The notes beneath the pieces are model-generated. The model searched no databases and had not been told where the DNA came from. It worked only from the letters and a program-made list of their open reading frames with translations. Both the position numbers and the translations under genes were made by a program. A stretch of 64,000 nucleotides of DNA from Synergistaceae bacterium (GTDB lineage Bacteria > Synergistota > Synergistia > Synergistales > Aminithiophilaceae), in NCBI GenBank assembly GCA_016756725.1, contig JAESII010000010.1, positions 1 through 64,000 of the forward strand, written 5' to 3'. This document shows positions 1-8,560 of this stretch, in pieces; position 1 is the first letter of the stretch; every line of letters begins with the position of its first letter.

Positions 1-921
1 CGGCCCCCTTCCGGTTCTTCCAGGATAGGGTGGAATCTCCAGTCATCTTCCGGAAAGCTCTTCGGCACAGGACAAGGGCAAGATCCTGTCTGGAGGGAGC
101 AGGCATGAATGCCGCCATTTCATCTGCCACCCTCAGGTCGACCACCAATCGGTGCTGGAGCGTCCCCCAGAGCCTCTCTATCCGCCCCTTCGCCTGTGGA
201 GAGAGGGCCTTGATGGGGGAGATGCCCAGGATGTCCAGGGCCTTGCCGAACTGGGTAAGCCCGTCCCTTGCCCCCCTCAGCTCCTCAACAAGGGTGAGCC
301 TGTCAGGCTTGGGAGAGAAGAAGATGGAGTGGGCATCGGAGTCAATGGACCTGGGGACCCCGTAAGCGAGGACGGTCTCTTCCAGGACGCGGAAAGAGCC
401 GTCAAGACACTCCGCAGGCTCGAAGCGCAGGGCCGTGACGCTGCCGGTGCCATCATCGACGGCGCCGTGAAGGGAGATCATCGAACCCTTCGAGAGCCAG
501 TCGAAGGGAGAGGCGTCTCTCTGAAGCATCTGTCCGAAGCGCTCCATCCGGGCCCTTCTCCTTTGCTTCCTCGCCCCTTTATGGGAGAGAGGGCTTTTCA
601 AGCCTGCCTCCTTCAGGATCCTGGTGATGGTCTTGGAGGAGACAGAGCACCCCTCTTGGGCCAAAAGCAGCTCCGACAGGTGCCTTGCGCTCGCCCCTTT
701 CCACAAGGATCTCGCCCGCTCCGCCACAAGATCCCTGACCGCGGAGGAGCTGAAGCCTCCCTGTGGGTCATCCTCCCGCATGTCACCTCTTCAAGAACAT
801 GAAGCTTCCGCGCCTGCCTGATGGACAACCCGATGTCACCCTCGTTCTTCATGGAGTCTATTTTCCACCGAGGGGGGTGACCTTTTCCCTGTCCCCTTAA
901 GGGATGACATTATCCCTGTCC
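1..921 (-). mobile_element. IS element with DDE (rve-type) transposase, 5' part in window
   Basis: The element reads leftward and runs off the window start. Its right boundary is set by a terminal-repeat-like sequence, TGACATTATCCCTGTCC at 905-921. A variant of it (TGACCTTTTCCCTGTCC) lies just inside, near 868-885. The same end sequence recurs beside the second, truncated copy at 40.18 kb and alone at 50.17 kb. A short reading frame at 852-613, resembling a transposase N-terminus with residues LHVLEEVTCGRMTHREAS, precedes the main catalytic frame, and the same arrangement is present in the second copy. The family looks like the ISNCY/IS1202 group judged from the protein motifs; this assignment is inferred. 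Confidence 0.7.
2..781 (-). CDS. IS transposase, catalytic domain (partial, C-terminus off window)
   Basis: Open for 260 codons from an ATG at 781 to the window edge, so the C-terminus is not seen. The region has the layout of an integrase-core transposase. There is a helical N-terminal segment ending in SSKTITRILKEAGL and a basic linker RKQRRRARMERFG. The first acidic residue is in QRDASPFDW, the second probably in SDAHSIFF, and the glutamate in GRIERLWGTLQHRL. It would catalyse cut-and-paste DNA transfer of the element. AGAGGT lies just upstream of the ATG, but a helix-turn-helix-like N-terminal piece sits in another frame (852-613). The intact protein may therefore need a frameshift, or both copies inherited the same defect. 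The element sits immediately upstream of the rpmH promoter. Confidence 0.7.
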   Translation of the reverse strand, partial: MREDDPQGGFSSSAVRDLVAERARSLWKGASARHLSELLLAQEGCSVSSKTITRILKEAGLKSPLSHKGARKQRRRARMERFGQMLQRDASPFDWLSKGSMISLHGAVDDGTGSVTALRFEPAECLDGSFRVLEETVLAYGVPRSIDSDAHSIFFSPKPDRLTLVEELRGARDGLTQFGKALDILGISPIKALSPQAKGRIERLWGTLQHRLVVDLRVADEMAAFMPAPSRQDLALVLCRRAFRKMTGDSTLSWKNRKGA

Positions 922-945
922 AGCCACAAGTGTGACGGTCCGGGG

Positions 946-974
946 ATGACAGGCTAAAAAGGCTGTGCTATATT
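946..974 (+). promoter_or_regulatory. Promoter of the rpmH-rnpA operon
   Basis: A -35-like ATGACA (946-951) and a -10 TATATT (969-974) are separated by exactly 17 bases. The predicted start lies about 70 bases before rpmH. It falls just outside the IS end, so the operon keeps its own promoter despite the insertion. Confidence 0.6.
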
Positions 975-1050
975 ACGAAAGCTGGATTTACAACGGAGGC
1001 AAGGCCCGAGGGCCTTCATGAAAAGATGTTAGCCGAGGGAGGTGGTTCGC

Positions 1051-1185
1051 GTGAAGATGACTTTCCAGCCCCACAAGACGAGACGGAAGCGCGCCATGGG
1101 TTTCCTCGAACGTTCTCGGAGCGTTGCCGGGCGCCGCGTGCTTCGCAATCGGAGGAGAAAGGGCCGCAAAAGCCTCGCCGTCTGA
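1051..1185 (+). CDS. rpmH: Large ribosomal subunit protein bL34
   Basis: A 44-residue, very basic protein of the 50S subunit, matching the usual bL34 length. It begins KMTFQPHKTRRKRAMGFLER and ends NRRRKGRKSLAV, the family signature. The start is the GTG at 1051, preceded by GAGGGAGGTGG; starting at the ATG at 1057 would drop two residues that the family normally has. It is the first gene of the rpmH-rnpA-yidD-yidC-jag cluster and its stop overlaps the rnpA start by one base. In many bacteria dnaA lies just upstream of rpmH; here an IS occupies that side. Confidence 0.97.
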   Translation: MKMTFQPHKTRRKRAMGFLERSRSVAGRRVLRNRRRKGRKSLAV

Positions 1186-1586
1186 TGGCTCATCGCTTCG
1201 GTTTCCCGAGAACGTCGCGCCTGACCCAGGGGTGGCAATTCGATCTCGCGTTCCGCACCGGCCGTCGCATTCAGGGTGAGCTGGTGCGGTTGCTGTTTTT
1301 GGAGGCCCCCGACGGGATGACCCGCATCGGCGTTGCCGTCGGCAAGAGACAGGGGAAGGCCGTCGTCCGCAGCCGGGGACGTCGGGTGCTCCGGGAGGCG
1401 GCGCGCCGTCTCCTTCCTTGGATTCGGCCGGGCTACTGGTTCGTCCTCACCCTTAGCGGCCAGGCACTTCAGTCTGGGGCGAGGCCGGTCTACGAGGATC
1501 TGGCTTGCCTCCTTCAGGCCCGCGGTTTCCTGGACGGGAGTTTTCCCGGTCCCGATTGGACGCCCTGGGAGGAGGATCGAGGGTGA
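1185..1586 (+). CDS. rnpA: Ribonuclease P protein component
   Basis: A 133-residue basic protein that assists the RNase P RNA in maturing tRNA 5' ends. The start ATG overlaps the rpmH stop (TGATG), the usual coupling. Family features are visible: an N-terminal [12 protein letters not shown] segment, the central [20 protein letters not shown] stretch equivalent to the RNR box (Ser in place of the usual Asn), and [10 protein letters not shown] after it. A longer in-frame open region begins at 1026, but that part is rpmH read in another frame. The gene ends GTGA, overlapping the yidD start. Confidence 0.95.
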   Translation: MAHRFGFPRTSRLTQGWQFDLAFRTGRRIQGELVRLLFLEAPDGMTRIGVAVGKRQGKAVVRSRGRRVLREAARRLLPWIRPGYWFVLTLSGQALQSGARPVYEDLACLLQARGFLDGSFPGPDWTPWEEDRG

Positions 1587-1843
1587 GTGCCGCCTCGAAG
1601 GTGGCCGTGTTGCTCATCCGCGGCTACCAGCGGTTCCTTTCTCCTCTGCTCGGGAGACATTGCCGCTTCTATCCCACCTGTTCCCAGTACACGCTGGAGG
1701 CGGTCGAGCGTTTCGGTTTTCTTCGCGGTGCCTGGTTGGGCGCCAAAAGGATGGTCCGTTGCGGTCCCTGGCACCCCGGCGGTTACGACCCGGTGCCCGA
1801 AAGGGACCGGCGAGACGATGTCAATCTGCAGCAAGGACGGTGA
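1583..1843 (+). CDS. yidD: Membrane protein insertion efficiency factor YidD
   Basis: An 86-residue protein with the YidD signature: [21 protein letters not shown], then [11 protein letters not shown] and YDPVP. The family is thought to help YidC insert membrane proteins from the inner face. The GTG at 1583 overlaps the rnpA stop by four bases (GTGA) and gives the family's normal length. An ATG further up at 1505 would add 26 residues that only reflect rnpA read in another frame. Its own stop overlaps the yidC GTG in the same way. Confidence 0.93.
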   Translation: MSAASKVAVLLIRGYQRFLSPLLGRHCRFYPTCSQYTLEAVERFGFLRGAWLGAKRMVRCGPWHPGGYDPVPERDRRDDVNLQQGR

Positions 1844-2640
1844 ATGTCTTGGGTGCTCTCTGGAAGGCCGGCGGTGACCTTATGCTGGCGATCCTCAACT
1901 TTTTCTATGGCCTGACCCATTCCTACGGTTTGGCCATCATCCTTCTAACCCTTGTCATCCGGCTTCTGCTTCATCCTCTCAATCACAGACAGATGGTGAG
2001 CATGCAGCGCATGCAGAAGCTGCAGCCCCGGATGAAGGTGATTCAGGAGAAGTACGCCCACGATAAGGAAAAAATGAACCAGGAAGTAATGAAACTTTAC
2101 AAGGAGAATAAGGTCAACCCCGCCGCAGGGTGTTTACCGCTCCTCGTCCAGCTGCCCATCCTGATCCTTCTTTTCCGGGCACTGATGAATTACGATTTTG
2201 GGTCGATCCGCTTTCTCGGCGTCGAGCTCATGGGATCGGTCCTGTCGACGCTAGCCAATGCTGTCGGCATGGCGCCTGATGCTTCCGTCGGCGTTGTGTC
2301 CGTCCTCTCCGGCGTGGCGGCCAACCCCGCAGGTCTCGTCAATGTCGGCGTCTATGGGGGTAACCTGATCCTGCTGGTGGTCATCTCCTTCCTGACCTGG
2401 TTTCAGCAGCACCTTACTTCGGCTGGCAATCCCCAGATGGCCATGATGAGCTGGTTCATGCCTGTCTTTCTCGCCTTCATCTGTCTCAGCCTTCCCGGCG
2501 GCGTCCTCCTCTATTGGGGCGTTTCCTCTCTCGCCGGCGTGGCCCAGCAGTGGTGGCTCCACCGCAAGACGGCCCTGGAAATGCAGGAGAAACCTTCTCT
2601 TTTCCGAAACAAGCCGCCCAGGGAGGGCGACGAGGAGTAG
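1840..2640 (+). CDS. yidC: Membrane protein insertase YidC (Oxa1 family)
   Basis: A 266-residue polytopic inner-membrane insertase of the short type without the large periplasmic domain of proteobacterial YidC. Seen: a first membrane segment around [19 protein letters not shown], a basic cytoplasmic loop ([29 protein letters not shown]), then [18 protein letters not shown] and further hydrophobic segments, with a charged tail. The GTG at 1840 overlaps the yidD stop (GTGA) and keeps the WKAGGDLM prefix found in relatives. An ATG at 1882 with GGTGA before it is the alternative. It inserts and folds membrane proteins alone or with Sec. Confidence 0.93.
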   Translation: MNVLGALWKAGGDLMLAILNFFYGLTHSYGLAIILLTLVIRLLLHPLNHRQMVSMQRMQKLQPRMKVIQEKYAHDKEKMNQEVMKLYKENKVNPAAGCLPLLVQLPILILLFRALMNYDFGSIRFLGVELMGSVLSTLANAVGMAPDASVGVVSVLSGVAANPAGLVNVGVYGGNLILLVVISFLTWFQQHLTSAGNPQMAMMSWFMPVFLAFICLSLPGGVLLYWGVSSLAGVAQQWWLHRKTALEMQEKPSLFRNKPPREGDEE

Positions 2641-2673
2641 GTTCGATCCCTACCCAGAGGGGAGGATCTTGAC

Positions 2674-3303
2674 GTGAATGACCAGGAAATGATCGTCATT
2701 GAGGCGAATTCTCTCGAAGAGGCCCAGGCTCAGGCGGCACTTCAGTGGGGCCTTGAAGCGGACGAGGTGACCATCAGCCTCGTCGAGGAGGAGAAGCGGC
2801 TTTTCGGGCTCCTCGGGAAGAAGGTGAAGGTCGAGGCCCGTCCTCTCTTTCCCCCTCTCCTTCTTCGGGCGAGAAAGATGACCCGGGAGCTTCTGGAGAT
2901 GATGGACCTTGACGTGACGCCTTCCATCGACGAGGGACGGATTGATCTGTCCGGCCCCGACGCCTCCGTTGTCATCGGCCGCTTCGGCGAGACGCTCAAG
3001 TCGATGGAGTATCTGCTCAACCTCATCCTCCGCGATGTCCACGAAGGGGAGCGGATCCGTCTCGACAGCGAGGGCTATCGCCAGAGGCGTATAGAAAGTC
3101 TGGAGAAGCTGGCCCGCACCGCCGCCGGTGATGCCCTGAAGCGGCGTAAACCCGTCCGGATGGAGCCCATGACCAGCTGGGAGCGCCGCATCGTCCATCT
3201 GGCCCTGAAGGATCAGGCCGACGTGGAGACCCGTTCCGCCGGGGAAGATCCCTACCGGAAGGTTGTCGTCTGGCCTCGCGGGGAGGGGCGAGGACGCCGC
3301 TGA
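2674..3303 (+). CDS. jag: Jag/KhpB RNA-binding protein
   Basis: A 209-residue cytoplasmic protein with the three Jag parts in order. The Jag_N segment (about 1-55; EANSLEEAQAQAALQWGL then GLLGKKVKVEA) comes first. A KH domain with its GRFGETL loop (about 75-140) follows. Last is an R3H domain (about 145-205) with the conserved pair in WERRIVHLAL. The GTG start at 2674 follows GAGGGGAGGATCTTGAC. Homologues (KhpB/EloR) bind RNA and influence cell elongation. The gene lies 33 bases after yidC, its usual neighbour. Confidence 0.93.
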   Translation: MNDQEMIVIEANSLEEAQAQAALQWGLEADEVTISLVEEEKRLFGLLGKKVKVEARPLFPPLLLRARKMTRELLEMMDLDVTPSIDEGRIDLSGPDASVVIGRFGETLKSMEYLLNLILRDVHEGERIRLDSEGYRQRRIESLEKLARTAAGDALKRRKPVRMEPMTSWERRIVHLALKDQADVETRSAGEDPYRKVVVWPRGEGRGRR

Positions 3304-3315
3304 GGCGTTTTCTTC

Positions 3316-4098
3316 ATGTATCCTGTCCTCTTTCGGATCGGATCGATCCCCGTCCATACCTACTACATCCTCTGGACGGTTGCTCTGTGCTTCTGTCTGG
3401 AGTGGACGCGGCGGCGCGCTGAGGGAGCCTACGGGATGCCCCCTGCGCTGGTCTCGAAGGTCCTCTTTTGGAGCTTCATCGGCATGTTCGTCGGGGCCAG
3501 GCTGGGGGGATACGTGGACTTCTGGAAGGTCTATGCCGAAGACCCCATGCGGATTCTCAAGATCTGGGAGGGAGCCTTGTCTTCTACGACGGGTTTCCTC
3601 GGAGCCGGTCTGACGGCGATTTTTCTTCTCCGCCGGGAGGGGTGGCCCGTGTGGCCCTTGGCTGAGGCGGCGAGTCTGCCTGCGGCGGCCCTGCTCGTCA
3701 TCGGCCGGTGGGGGTGCTTTTTCAACGGCTGCTGCTACGGCGTCGTGACGGGCCATCGCTGGGGTGTCCATTTTCCCTTTGACGGACCGGGGGTTTCGCG
3801 CCATCCCACGCAGCTCTATTACAGTTTCGGAGCGGCCCTGATCTTTCTCGCCCTTTTCTTGGGGGAGCGGGTCTGGCCCCCTGTGGAACGGAGAGCCCGG
3901 AGCGGCGCCCTTCTCTGGCCCCTTTTCATGGTCCTCTATGGCGGCATGCGTTTTTTCGTCGATTTTCTGCGCTACGGCGACAGGGTGATGGGCCTCAGGA
4001 CAGGTCAGATCGTCGGTTTCGGCGTGGCCCTTGCCGGTCTGATCTGGCTTGTCGCCGTCGACGTTGCCTTCCGCAGGCGGGGGCGGCTGACGGACTGA
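3316..4098 (+). CDS. lgt: Prolipoprotein diacylglyceryl transferase (Lgt family)
   Basis: A 260-residue integral membrane enzyme that moves diacylglyceryl from phosphatidylglycerol to the lipobox cysteine of prolipoproteins. Seen: an N-terminal YPVLFRIGSIPVHTYYILW, matching the family start, at least six hydrophobic segments, and the region GRWGCFFNGCCYG followed by HPTQLYYSFGAAL. The classical signature reads GRxGNFxNxE. Here the segment is cysteine-rich with no Glu, as in the deeper Lgt-like branch of Firmicutes and relatives. Lgt activity is thus probable rather than certain. It follows jag by 12 bases. Its stop lies one base from the end of the convergent ftsH gene, with no terminator between them. 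Confidence 0.85.
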   Translation: MYPVLFRIGSIPVHTYYILWTVALCFCLEWTRRRAEGAYGMPPALVSKVLFWSFIGMFVGARLGGYVDFWKVYAEDPMRILKIWEGALSSTTGFLGAGLTAIFLLRREGWPVWPLAEAASLPAAALLVIGRWGCFFNGCCYGVVTGHRWGVHFPFDGPGVSRHPTQLYYSFGAALIFLALFLGERVWPPVERRARSGALLWPLFMVLYGGMRFFVDFLRYGDRVMGLRTGQIVGFGVALAGLIWLVAVDVAFRRRGRLTD

Positions 4099-4099
4099 A

Positions 4100-5971
4100 T
4101 CAGGTCCATCGGTCGGGGTCAGGTGATCCCGATCGTCCGTCGACGATGCGCAAAAACTGACTCCGATCGAGAACTTCCCGCATCAGCAGGGCGTTGGCGA
4201 TCGTCTCCAGGAGGCCCCTCTTCTCGTCGAGAAGGGTGAGGGCCTCCTGAAACGCTTCATTGATGAGGCGGTCTACTTCGGCGTCCAGAGCCTGGGCCGT
4301 TTCAGGCCCCACGGCTCTTTGTCCCTCCTGGGGGAGGCCGAGGAAGTTGGCGGGTCTCATCTCCCTGAAGGTGACAAGGCCAAGGCGTGACATGCCGTAT
4401 TCACGGACCATCCTTCCGGCCAGTTCCGTTGCCCGGGTCAGGTCGTTCTGGGCTCCCGTGGTGACTTCGCCGAAGATGAGCCTTTCGGCTGCCCGTCCTC
4501 CAAGGAGAACGCGGATCCGACTTCTCAGCTCCCCTTCGGTGAGGAGGTAACGATCCTCCTCGGGGAGCTGCTGGGTGTAGCCTAAAGCCCCGATGCCGGT
4601 GGGGATGATGCTGATCTTGTGGACCGGTTCTGTGCCGGGCGAGAAATGGGCAGCCAGGGCGTGCCCGGCCTCGTGGTAGGCGACGATGCGTTTTTCCCTT
4701 TCCGAGATGCGGCGGCTCTTCTTCTGGAGTCCCGTGGTGACTCTGTCGATGGCCTCGTCGAAGTCGGCGAGGGTGACGGCCGCCTTCTCTCGTCTTGCGG
4801 CCAGCAGGGCTGCCTCGTTGACGACGTTCGCGAGGTCGGCGCCGACAAATCCCGGCGTCCGGGCGGCGATGACGTGGAGATCGACGTCGTCGCCGATGCG
4901 GATGCTTTTCGCGTGAGCCCGGAGAATGGCCTCCCGGCCGCCGATGTCGGGCCTGTCGACGACGACATGACGGTCGAAGCGGCCCGGCCGGAGGAGGGCC
5001 GGATCGAGGACCTCCGGCCTGTTGGTGGCCCCCAGGACGACGACGCCCGTCGACGAGTCGAAGCCGTCCATCTCGACGAGGAGCTGGTTCAGCGTCTGCT
5101 CCCGCTCCTCATGGCCGCCGCTTTGGCCGATGCCCCGCACCTTACCGAGGGCATCGAGCTCGTCGATGAAGATGATCGACGAGCCCGTCTTCTTGGCCTG
5201 ATCGAAGAGGTCACGGACGCGGGCGGCGCCGACGCCGACGTAGACCTCGACGAATTCGCTGCCTGAGATGGAGAAGAAAGGGACATTCGCCTCGCCGGCG
5301 ACGGCTTTGGCAAGAAGAGTCTTCCCCGTTCCGGGAGGGCCGACGAGGAGCATGCCCTTGGGCATCTTCCCCCCGAGGCGGGTGAACCGTTCGGGGTTCC
5401 GGAGGAAGCTGATGATCTCCTGAAGCTCCTCCTTGGCCTCGTCGACGCCGGCGACGTCAGCGAAGGAGACGCCTACGTCGGTCTGAACGGAGATGCGGGC
5501 CCGGCTTTTGCCCATCACGCCCGGGACGCTGCCGTTTCCCTGAGTGCCCCGGCGGCCGATGAGGCTGAAGAAGAGCATCAGTAGCAGGGGAATTCCCCAG
5601 GAGAGGAGTAGGCGCGGCGACGGATCGGGGTTTGCCCCGCGGAAGGAGACGCCCTTCTCCTCGAGGAGGGCGACGAGCTGAGGGTCGTCGACGGGGCCGG
5701 TGGTGAAACGGCCGTCTAGGCGCTGAAGATCTGCGGTCATATGGGGAGGGACCACCTCGCGCGGGACGGGAAGCCGGGTGGTCCCCCTGATTTCCCGAGG
5801 GGTGAGGAGCACATCTCGGATCCCATCAGCGTTGAGGAGGCTCTTGAACTGGTCGTAGGTGAGGGAGACCTCCCCGGTCGTTGCAGGGCGGCTGTAGGAA
5901 AGAAGGCCGATGAGGATGAGCAGCAGAACCACGATGAGGATGACGCGACTCTTGCCGTCCACAGGACGCAC
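4100..5971 (-). CDS. ftsH: ATP-dependent zinc metalloprotease FtsH
   Basis: A 623-residue membrane-anchored AAA+ protease that degrades misfolded or regulatory membrane and cytosolic proteins. Domains in order: a membrane segment (about 9-25), a periplasmic domain (about 35-115), a second membrane segment (about 121-139), and the AAA module. The module has Walker A GPPGTGKT (211-218), pore loop [10 protein letters not shown], Walker [11 protein letters not shown] (about 266-275) and the arginine-finger region LLRPGRFDR. The zinc protease follows with HEAGH at 433-437. The length is normal for the family. It is the last gene of a minus-strand group, 17 bases after the 337-aa protein. Confidence 0.97.
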   Translation of the reverse strand: MRPVDGKSRVILIVVLLLILIGLLSYSRPATTGEVSLTYDQFKSLLNADGIRDVLLTPREIRGTTRLPVPREVVPPHMTADLQRLDGRFTTGPVDDPQLVALLEEKGVSFRGANPDPSPRLLLSWGIPLLLMLFFSLIGRRGTQGNGSVPGVMGKSRARISVQTDVGVSFADVAGVDEAKEELQEIISFLRNPERFTRLGGKMPKGMLLVGPPGTGKTLLAKAVAGEANVPFFSISGSEFVEVYVGVGAARVRDLFDQAKKTGSSIIFIDELDALGKVRGIGQSGGHEEREQTLNQLLVEMDGFDSSTGVVVLGATNRPEVLDPALLRPGRFDRHVVVDRPDIGGREAILRAHAKSIRIGDDVDLHVIAARTPGFVGADLANVVNEAALLAARREKAAVTLADFDEAIDRVTTGLQKKSRRISEREKRIVAYHEAGHALAAHFSPGTEPVHKISIIPTGIGALGYTQQLPEEDRYLLTEGELRSRIRVLLGGRAAERLIFGEVTTGAQNDLTRATELAGRMVREYGMSRLGLVTFREMRPANFLGLPQEGQRAVGPETAQALDAEVDRLINEAFQEALTLLDEKRGLLETIANALLMREVLDRSQFLRIVDGRSGSPDPDRWT

Positions 5972-5988
5972 CTCCCCTACGGTTCAGT

Positions 5989-7002
5989 TCAGTCCTCCCC
6001 AGGTCTGACGGCGTTGCTCGGGATAAGGCGCCGGGCCTCTTCCTCCAGGGCCAGAACCTGAGCCAGGCCCTTCTCGGAAAGACGGCTGTGAAGTTCACGA
6101 CGGAGGTGGGAGATGACTTCCGGTCGTGTCGACAGAGTCCCCTTCCCCCTGAAGTCGGACCAGTTGAGGCGGGTGCCGTTTTCGATGACATCAATGTCGG
6201 CCAGGCGCGTTCCGTCGGGATGAAATTCGAGGCCCATGGCGAGGCGCTTGATCTCGCCCTTCGAGAGGGGCGTGAAAAGGCGGAGCTTGTAGATGGGGAT
6301 GGACATCATGGCCAGAGGATAGTCCTTGCCCCAGCCCTCTTCGACGACGATGCCGAGCTCGAGATCGCGGAAGGCGACGAGGAAGCGGTTGACCTGGACA
6401 TCGTAGTGGCCGTAGACGTCGTAGATGCGGACTTCCGCCTCGGTCCACTTCTGGCCCTCAAGGGCCTCCTCAAGATATTCCCGGGCCTTCTCCCTGAGAA
6501 CGGGGAAGAGGTTTGTCCTCTCGCCGGGAAGCATCAGCCCAAGGGGATAGAGGTCATCAAGCCCCAAGGCCTGGTTCAGAGGGCGGCGGGTGAAGAAGAG
6601 GGCCGTTTCTTCTCTTTCTGACGGAGGGAGGAGGAAGTCGGGGATGATTTCGCGGGCGCCGAATTCCACCTTGATCTTTTTGAGGGCCATCTCGATCTTT
6701 CCTGTCAGCCTCATGAGCAGCGTTCCTGGCGCCAGGTCGGCCCTGGTGATGAGAGGGGCCATGCCGCCGTTGATGAGTTCGGCGAAGATCTCGTCGGGCG
6801 GTCCCTGGATGAGGACGAGCCGCTCTCGCGGTTTTTTCTGCTCCAGAAAGATGAGCGTTCCCGTCTCGTCAAAGCCGCGCTGGTCGAAGCCGGGGTTGAA
6901 GGAACGGGCGGCGACACGAGCCTGAAGAAAGTCTTCGACGGGACGCATTTCGGTGCATTTGAGGTAGATCACCCGCGCTGTGGTCCGGACCAGAGACAGC
7001 AA
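5989..7002 (-). CDS. Conserved-looking protein of unknown function (337 aa)
   Basis: I do not recognise a family. The 337-residue protein is soluble, with no signal peptide or clear membrane segment. It is mixed alpha/beta and rich in Arg and Glu. Codon use matches its neighbours, so it is a genuine gene. It starts at a TTG (7002) with AAAGGAGAGAGGAG close upstream; an ATG at 6948 is an alternative. The C-terminal half has a conserved-looking run, DVYGHYDVQVNRFLVAF, then GWGKDYPLAMMSIPIYKLRL. It lies between a metallophosphoesterase and ftsH on one strand with short gaps, so the three are probably co-transcribed; a link to membrane quality control is only guessed from position. Confidence 0.8.
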   Translation of the reverse strand: MLSLVRTTARVIYLKCTEMRPVEDFLQARVAARSFNPGFDQRGFDETGTLIFLEQKKPRERLVLIQGPPDEIFAELINGGMAPLITRADLAPGTLLMRLTGKIEMALKKIKVEFGAREIIPDFLLPPSEREETALFFTRRPLNQALGLDDLYPLGLMLPGERTNLFPVLREKAREYLEEALEGQKWTEAEVRIYDVYGHYDVQVNRFLVAFRDLELGIVVEEGWGKDYPLAMMSIPIYKLRLFTPLSKGEIKRLAMGLEFHPDGTRLADIDVIENGTRLNWSDFRGKGTLSTRPEVISHLRRELHSRLSEKGLAQVLALEEEARRLIPSNAVRPGED

Positions 7003-7039
7003 GACTCCTCTCTCCTTTCCTCTTCCCTGGGGGAGCTCT

Positions 7040-7636
7040 TCAGGGCCTGTAGCGTCGCTTGACGAGGCGGCTGTCGTCGGTGCCGATGGGGTAACGGAGG
7101 CGTCGGAAGAGGCCCGTATCGGGACAGATCAGGTGGATGCCTTCAAGGCCGTTCAGGTAAAGCTTGCCCTCCCTCAGGCCGCTTCGGACCGTGAGGTCGT
7201 GGCCGAAAAGATTGATGGCCTGGGGTGCTTTCATGATCTCCGCCTGACTGTGGCCGACGCGGAACTGGTACTTCCCGATTTTCAGGTTGGCCGGCTCGGT
7301 GAGGACGGTGCTGAAGGTGGCTCTCTCCCGTACCTGCCCCGCCACATCGTGGTTGCCCATGACGAGGACGACTCGAGCCGGTTGCTCTTCGACGATGGCA
7401 AGAAGCCTCACGATCTTTTGCGCGTAAAGGTTTTTCAGTTGGGGGTAGAGTTCGACCTTAACGTCATCGGCGAGATCTCCAGTGTGAATGATCCAATCCG
7501 GCTTGAGCCGCCGTAAAAGGCGCCGCAGATAGCGATAGCTGCAGCTCGGTGTGTCAGCCAGGTGGACGATCAGTCCCTCCCAGGGCGGCCGCTCCGGGGG
7601 GATGCCGAGAAGATGTTTGAGAAAGGATGTCTCCAG
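7040..7636 (-). CDS. Calcineurin-like metallophosphoesterase
   Basis: About 198 residues. The metal-site motifs occur in order: IVHLADTPS, IIHTGDLADD, VMGNHD and the late histidines FRVGHS and LFGHD. These indicate a two-metal phosphoesterase; the substrate is unknown. No ATG, GTG or TTG lies upstream of the first motif. The first canonical start is a GTG at 7411, which would remove the first two motifs. The frame is open back to a TGA at 7658-7660. GAGGAGGG (about 7645-7652) is followed by CTG at 7636, which I take as the most likely start. A -10-like TATGAT (7682-7677) lies just before this. Upstream gene of the ftsH group. Confidence 0.75.
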   Translation of the reverse strand: METSFLKHLLGIPPERPPWEGLIVHLADTPSCSYRYLRRLLRRLKPDWIIHTGDLADDVKVELYPQLKNLYAQKIVRLLAIVEEQPARVVLVMGNHDVAGQVRERATFSTVLTEPANLKIGKYQFRVGHSQAEIMKAPQAINLFGHDLTVRSGLREGKLYLNGLEGIHLICPDTGLFRRLRYPIGTDDSRLVKRRYRP

Positions 7637-8339
7637 CCCCTTGCCCTCCTCTCTGGTTCACACTGCCTTTAGGGAAATCATATCAGAAAAGGGCCCTTTC
7701 GACGGCCTCCCTGCCGGCGAGGAGGCCTTCTTTGCCCCGGAAGCGGTTTTCTCATGATCGACTTTATCAGATCCTTGAGTTTTTTCGATTATCCGGCCAC
7801 AGCCACGGAAGAGGTGCGTCGCCGCCTTCTTCCGGGCGTCGAGAGCTGTCGCCTCACGGAATCTTTCGAGCAGGCTGTCAGAGAATCGAAAGAGACGCGC
7901 CCTCTCGCCCTTTTTGCACGGATCCGCCTGCCCCAACTGTACCGTCACCGTTCCCTGCCCTCTTTAGCCCAGTCGATTCAATCCACGGGTCACCCCCTCG
8001 GTTTCTTTTCCGAAAAGAGCCAGGAATCCCTGCTCCGCGAGGTACCGGTAACGTGCGGGTATCTACGGTTCTCGCCTTCGACGGACCGGGCAATCTCCGT
8101 GGCTTCTATCTCGAGATGCCCTGCTCCGTCCGGGCCGAGATGGAGGCACTAATAATAGGAAGAAGAGAACGTTCTTCGGTTTTGACTCAGTACCGGTGGG
8201 GCTTCCGCAACGGGGCATCGAAGGGGAACCCCCTGACTTTCTGGGGGCCTCTTCCGACTCGGTGCAGAAGTAGTATAATCAGCGAAATCATCGCTTTTCC
8301 GAGGTTTTTCGAAGAGGTCATTTCTGGAGGTGAAGGGTC
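7637..8339. other. 700-bp region without a secure gene; possible decayed gene on the plus strand
   Basis: Two pieces with coding-like codon use lie on the plus strand in different frames. Frame A starts with ATG 7754 and reads MIDFIRSLSFFDYPATATEE to about 8050. Frame B, about 8045-8160, contains VLAFDGPGNLRGFYLEMPC. Together they look like a single gene broken by a frameshift. A minus-strand frame (7948-7658) is also open. No family is recognised in any of these. An inverted repeat GGCCTCC/GGAGGCC around 7705-7730 is followed by a short T run. Beyond 8160 the sequence is more AT-rich, with a -10-like TATAAT at 8274-8279. Confidence 0.35.
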
Positions 8340-8525
8340 ATGGCCGGTGTCAGCGGCAGTGTCGACGATGGGAACAGGGGTGCGGAACTGCAGCATTTGG
8401 CCTTTGATCTGTTTTGTCGTTTGGCGGAGATGTCACCTCGGCTGGAGCGGACCTGGAAGCCCGCCTTGTTGGGGTTGAGCCGTGAGGGAGATGTTGCCGC
8501 CCTGACCCGGCGCCTGGGCGGATGA
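8340..8525 (+). CDS. Small hypothetical protein (61 aa)
   Basis: Not a family I recognise. The ATG has a strong ribosome binding site (GGAGGTGA, six bases upstream), and a TATAAT at 8274-8279 may be its -10. The protein is predicted helical and soluble (LQHLAFDLFCRLAEMSPRLE) with a single cysteine. It stands alone, flanked by the uncertain region upstream and a long hairpin downstream. Codon use is compatible with the genome but more T/G-ended than its neighbours. Confidence 0.5.
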   Translation: MAGVSGSVDDGNRGAELQHLAFDLFCRLAEMSPRLERTWKPALLGLSREGDVAALTRRLGG

Positions 8526-8560
8526 GGAGTTTTTCCCTCAGTTTCACGCAAGGGACCGAC

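Noticed and set aside
850-1050. Replication origin before rpmH
   Set aside because: No TTATCCACA-type DnaA boxes or AT-rich unwinding tract were seen.
2637-2653. GTAGG-TTCGATC-CCTAC, a perfect T-arm lookalike after yidC
   Set aside because: No matching acceptor, D-arm or anticodon arm lies upstream; the region is the end of yidC. Coincidence.
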